NCBI GenBank assembly: GCA_017882185.1
Contig: JADGQA010000003.1
Span: forward strand, 1 to 46,424
Length of the DNA: 46,424 nucleotides
DNA from: Bacteroidota bacterium
Lineage (GTDB): Bacteria; Bacteroidota; Ignavibacteria; UBA10030
Direction: 5' to 3'
The translations under genes were made by a program, and so were the position numbers. The notes under the pieces are model-generated. The model was given only the letters and a program-made list of their open reading frames with translations, made no database searches and was not told where the DNA came from. Below are positions 43,348-46,424 of this stretch, in pieces (position 1 is the stretch's first letter; each line of letters opens with the position of its first letter).

Positions 43348-44742
43348 ATGATTATCATGAAATTCGGCGGGACTTCGGTCGAAAATGCCCGCTCCATGGA
43401 AAGCGTCATCCAAATTGTTGCCCGTGAGCGGGAGCGCCAGCCTCTCGTGGTCCTCTCCGCAATCGCCGGGGCCACGAACGATCTGCTCACATGCGCGCAG
43501 AACGCGTTGGAGGGAAAGTTGGACGACTCGGTTTCCGTTCTCAACAACCTCCTCGAGCGGCACGTAACAATTGCCGAGAACATCATCGACAACAGGCCAT
43601 CGTATCAACAAGTGATCCAGTTCTGCCGGCGCCGCATCGAAGAGCTGAGAAACCTCTGCCAGGGCATTGCGATTCTTGGCGAGCTCACGAACCGGTCCCT
43701 GGACGCAATTTCCTCCGTTGGAGAGCGAATGTCATCCATGATCCTTTGCGAAGGGATGAAACAACGGGGATTCTCCGTCGAGCTCGTCGACGCGCGCACA
43801 TTCATGTTCACGGACGAACATTATGCATCCGCCGTCCCGCTCTTCGACCGAATTGACTCGAAGGCAAGAGAAGTGTTTTCCCCTTTGCTTAAATCCGGCA
43901 AGATTCCGATTACTCAAGGTTTCATCGGCTGTACAATCAAGGGAATCACGACGACGCTCGGCCGGGGGGGGGCAGACTATTCGGCCGCCATTCTTGGTGC
44001 TGCACTCGACGCCGAAGAGATCCAAATCTGGACCGATGTTGACGGTGTTCTGACCGCTGATCCCCGGATCGCACCAAAGGCCCAAAAGCTAAAAATCATT
44101 TCGTTCCGTGAAGCTTCCGAGCTTGCGTATTTTGGAGCGAAGGTGCTGCACCCGAGCACGATTCTGCCGGCAATCAAAAAGAACATCCCGGTCGTCGTCC
44201 TGAATTCAAAGAGACCGGAATCCACCGGGACGAGGATTGTCGCAAATCCGCCGAAAACAAATGTTCCCGTGAAATCAATCGCATCAAAAAAGGGAATTAC
44301 GGTCATCAATATCCAATCGACGCGGATGTTGATGGCGCACGGTTTTCTCGAATCAATTTTTGCCGTGTTTAACCGTCATAAAACGTCGGTCGACCTTGTA
44401 AGCACCTCCGAAGTAGCCGTCTCCCTCACGATTGACAATTCCGAGCAGCTCGAGAATATCGTTACGGAGCTAAAGAATTTTTCCGATGTGGCCATCTACG
44501 ATCAGAAGGCGATCGTTTGTATTGTCGGAGACCAGATGAATTCCACGGCAGGAATTGCAGACAAAATTTTCAGCGCACTTGGTGATATCAATGTGATGAT
44601 GATCTCGATGGGTGCATCGGAAATCAATATGAGCCTCGTGATCGAAGAGAACAGAGTGGACGACGCCGTCCGGCAATTGCACAAAGAGTTCTTCGAACCG
44701 GTCCCGGAAGTTGAATTGTTCGACGCCGTAGGAGTGAATTGA
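43348..44742 (+). CDS. lysC: Aspartokinase
   Basis: The first step of the aspartate pathway: ATP-dependent phosphorylation of aspartate. 464 aa. The N-terminus MIIMKFGGTSVENA is diagnostic. TTLGRGGADYSAAILGAALDAEEIQIWTDVDGV carries the nucleotide and aspartate sites. Two ACT domains follow after about 310 (ITVINIQSTRMLMAHGFL; VCIVGDQM), the usual place for feedback by lysine or threonine. No homoserine dehydrogenase fusion. It heads the lysC-dapB-dapA block. Confidence 0.96.
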   Translation: MIIMKFGGTSVENARSMESVIQIVARERERQPLVVLSAIAGATNDLLTCAQNALEGKLDDSVSVLNNLLERHVTIAENIIDNRPSYQQVIQFCRRRIEELRNLCQGIAILGELTNRSLDAISSVGERMSSMILCEGMKQRGFSVELVDARTFMFTDEHYASAVPLFDRIDSKAREVFSPLLKSGKIPITQGFIGCTIKGITTTLGRGGADYSAAILGAALDAEEIQIWTDVDGVLTADPRIAPKAQKLKIISFREASELAYFGAKVLHPSTILPAIKKNIPVVVLNSKRPESTGTRIVANPPKTNVPVKSIASKKGITVINIQSTRMLMAHGFLESIFAVFNRHKTSVDLVSTSEVAVSLTIDNSEQLENIVTELKNFSDVAIYDQKAIVCIVGDQMNSTAGIADKIFSALGDINVMMISMGASEINMSLVIEENRVDDAVRQLHKEFFEPVPEVELFDAVGVN

Positions 44743-44746
44743 ACCC

Positions 44747-45475
44747 ATGAATATCACGCTGATCGGTTACGGGAAAATGGGAAAGGAAATCGACCGACTC
44801 GCATCGGAGCGGGGTATTACCATTATTGAACGATTGGATCTCGGCTCGCCGATCAAGGACAGCGAGATTCAACGCACGGATGTCGCGATTCAATTTGCGA
44901 GTCCCGAATCCGTGTTGCCACACGTCCAGCGTTGGGCGGCCGCCGGAAAAAATATCGTTGTGGGAACGACCGGCTGGCAGAACGACCTCGACAAAGTAAA
45001 AGCAATTGTCGCCGAAACGAAGATCGGGCTCGTATACGCATCGAATTTTTCCATTGGCGTTCACATTTTCTTTCGTCTCATCAAGGAAGCGGCAACGTTG
45101 ATCAACAAGTTTGCCGAATATGATGTGTCCATTCACGAGGCGCATCACAAGGACAAGCTTGACAGTCCAAGCGGGACAGCACTGACGGCGGCAAAGATAC
45201 TGCTCGGACATATTGAGAGAAAAAAGACTGTCCTGTCTGGTCCCCCACAGGGCAAAATCAAACTGGATCAACTCCAGATCACATCGACCAGGGCCGGCGC
45301 GATCGTCGGTACGCACACCATAACCTTCGACTCTTTGGCAGATAGCATCGAGCTCAAGCACTCTGCAAAAAATAGGGCAGGGTTTGCCCTCGGGGCCCTT
45401 CTTGCCGCGGAGTGGGTTAAAAACAAACACGGATTGTTTACATTCGAAGACGTTTTGGCTGATACTATTCAATGA
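44747..45475 (+). CDS. dapB: 4-hydroxy-tetrahydrodipicolinate reductase
   Basis: The second dedicated step of lysine/diaminopimelate synthesis. 242 aa, a little shorter than the E. coli enzyme, as in the compact Bacteroidota-type form. The NAD(P) motif is LIGYGKMGKEID, then VGTTGWQ, ASNFSIGV and the catalytic/substrate motif HEAHHKDKLDSPSGTA. It begins 4 bp after the lysC stop. Confidence 0.95.
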   Translation: MNITLIGYGKMGKEIDRLASERGITIIERLDLGSPIKDSEIQRTDVAIQFASPESVLPHVQRWAAAGKNIVVGTTGWQNDLDKVKAIVAETKIGLVYASNFSIGVHIFFRLIKEAATLINKFAEYDVSIHEAHHKDKLDSPSGTALTAAKILLGHIERKKTVLSGPPQGKIKLDQLQITSTRAGAIVGTHTITFDSLADSIELKHSAKNRAGFALGALLAAEWVKNKHGLFTFEDVLADTIQ

Positions 45476-45490
45476 AAGGAATCTAATCGT

Positions 45491-46387
45491 ATGGCAGGTC
45501 GAACAAAATTCCAAGGTACGGGAACTGCTCTTGTAACTCCCTTCAAAAAGGATGGCTCACTTGACGAGGCTGCTCTCCGCCGACTGGTGGACTATGAAGT
45601 AAAAGGTGGTGTTGAGGCTCTCATCCCACTTGGTACGACCGGTGAGAGTCCTTCATTGACCCACGCGGAATTCGGGCGTGTGTTCGAAATTGTGAGGGAC
45701 CAAGCCAAGGGGAAAGTGAAAATATTCGGAGGTGCGGGCAGCAATAATACTCAAACCGCGATCGAACACACAACGTTGGTAAAGAAGATGGGTCTGGATG
45801 CGGCACTCATTGTTGGTCCTTACTACAACAAGCCGACTCAGGAAGGCTACTTCCAGCACTACCGCGCGATTGCCGACGCAGTCGACATACCAATCATCGT
45901 TTACAATGTCCCGGGAAGAACCGGCGGCAACATTGAAGCAGCGACCACCCTCAGGATGGCGGAAGAAATTCCAAACATCATGGCGGTGAAAGAAGCATCG
46001 GGAAATTTTGCACAAATCATGGAAATTGCACGAAACAAACCAAAGAATTTTTCACTCCTTTCGGGTGACGATGCTGTTACGCTCCCGGTTATGTCTGTCG
46101 GAGGCGACGGCTGCATATCTGTCGTCGCGAATGAAACGCCGCGCGAATTCTCGGACATGGTCCGGGCTTGCTTAAAAGGCAATTGGAAGAAGGCACTCGA
46201 GCTGCACAATAAGTTGCTTCCGCTGATGAATGTAAACTTCATTGAATCAAATCCGATCCCGGTCAAAGCTGCACTCGCAATGATGGGAATGATCGAAGAA
46301 GTATATCGACTTCCACTTGTCCACATTGGCGAGAAGAATCGCGAAAAGTTGAGGGCTGTTCTTGCCGGACTCAAATTGGTGAAATGA
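45491..46387 (+). CDS. dapA: 4-hydroxy-tetrahydrodipicolinate synthase
   Basis: Condenses pyruvate with aspartate semialdehyde. 298 aa. GTALVTPFKKDGSLDE opens the barrel, and PLGTTGESPSL holds the substrate Thr pair. Tyr138 is in YNVPGRTGGN, and the Schiff-base Lys167 is in AVKEASGN. It follows dapB by 15 bp with AAAGGA upstream. The stop overlaps the ATG of the next gene. Confidence 0.96.
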   Translation: MAGRTKFQGTGTALVTPFKKDGSLDEAALRRLVDYEVKGGVEALIPLGTTGESPSLTHAEFGRVFEIVRDQAKGKVKIFGGAGSNNTQTAIEHTTLVKKMGLDAALIVGPYYNKPTQEGYFQHYRAIADAVDIPIIVYNVPGRTGGNIEAATTLRMAEEIPNIMAVKEASGNFAQIMEIARNKPKNFSLLSGDDAVTLPVMSVGGDGCISVVANETPREFSDMVRACLKGNWKKALELHNKLLPLMNVNFIESNPIPVKAALAMMGMIEEVYRLPLVHIGEKNREKLRAVLAGLKLVK

Positions 46388-46424
46388 CGCTTCGAGAACA
46401 AATAGAACACTGGTTTTCGCAACC
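46384..46424 (+). CDS. Start of the next gene, cut by the window edge
   Basis: An ATG overlapping the dapA TGA (ATGA) opens MTLREQIEHWFSQ to the window end. The coupling suggests another gene of diaminopimelate synthesis, for example a dapD-type succinyltransferase, but 13 residues are too few to identify it. Confidence 0.5.
   Translation, partial: MTLREQIEHWFSQ

Noticed and set aside
44624-45514. 296-aa minus-strand ORF
   Set aside because: Shadow of lysC, dapB and dapA, all with intact motifs.

Overview
The window looks like a chromosome segment of a Gram-negative bacterium of the Bacteroidota / Chlorobi / Ignavibacteria (FCB) kind. It encodes lipid A and LPS-core enzymes (lpxB, a GT9 heptosyltransferase-like protein). 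Several upstream regions also carry a TTG - 20 bp - TAnnTT element, which resembles the Bacteroidota -33/-7 promoter. Unlike classical Bacteroidota, many genes also have good Shine-Dalgarno sites. Base composition is near 50 % G+C by eye. The taxonomic placement is an inference. No transposase, integrase or CRISPR array was seen.

Layout. 1-8.5 kb (minus): five end-to-end coupled genes, from a membrane-anchored GH2-like protein through smc, a HAD phosphatase and an ICMT-like methyltransferase to lpxB (cut by the left edge). 8.6-11.2 kb (minus): tpiA, sucC and a zinc-ribbon/DUF2007-like gene. 11.3-19.6 kb: a tungsten/molybdenum island. A minus-strand AOR-type aldehyde oxidoreductase, a ThiF/MoeB-like activator and a ThiS/MoaD-like carrier stand opposite a plus-strand tungstate/molybdate ABC transporter, moeA and an exported two-repeat protein that resembles a Cys-less sulfite-oxidase fold. 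19.7-23.2 kb (minus): pruA, nth and an orphan ABC ATPase.

23.2-27.3 kb is a worn, repeat-rich stretch. It holds a 93-bp promoter-bearing repeat in two copies, a frameshifted ORF, a CsbD-like gene with an in-frame TGA at codon 5, a NarL-type regulator and two strong terminators. It also holds tRNA-Arg(TCT) with two degenerate 3'-half copies, which are split by palindromes.

26.5-33.8 kb (minus) is the most unusual system: a GspE/PilB ATPase and a GspF/PilC platform protein with five small N-terminally anchored, pilin-like proteins and one truncated copy. None shows a canonical type III/IV prepilin leader or Glu5, and no secretin or prepilin peptidase is present in the window. Two NarL-type response regulators without kinases flank this area.

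34-40.5 kb: a thioredoxin-reductase-like flavoprotein, a GT9 glycosyltransferase, a MoxR-type AAA+ ATPase coupled to a VWA protein, and small membrane proteins. 41.6 kb to the end (plus): a HisA-like protein with altered catalytic motifs, a PfkB-type kinase, then lysC-dapB-dapA and the first codons of a further gene, which together form a lysine/diaminopimelate operon.
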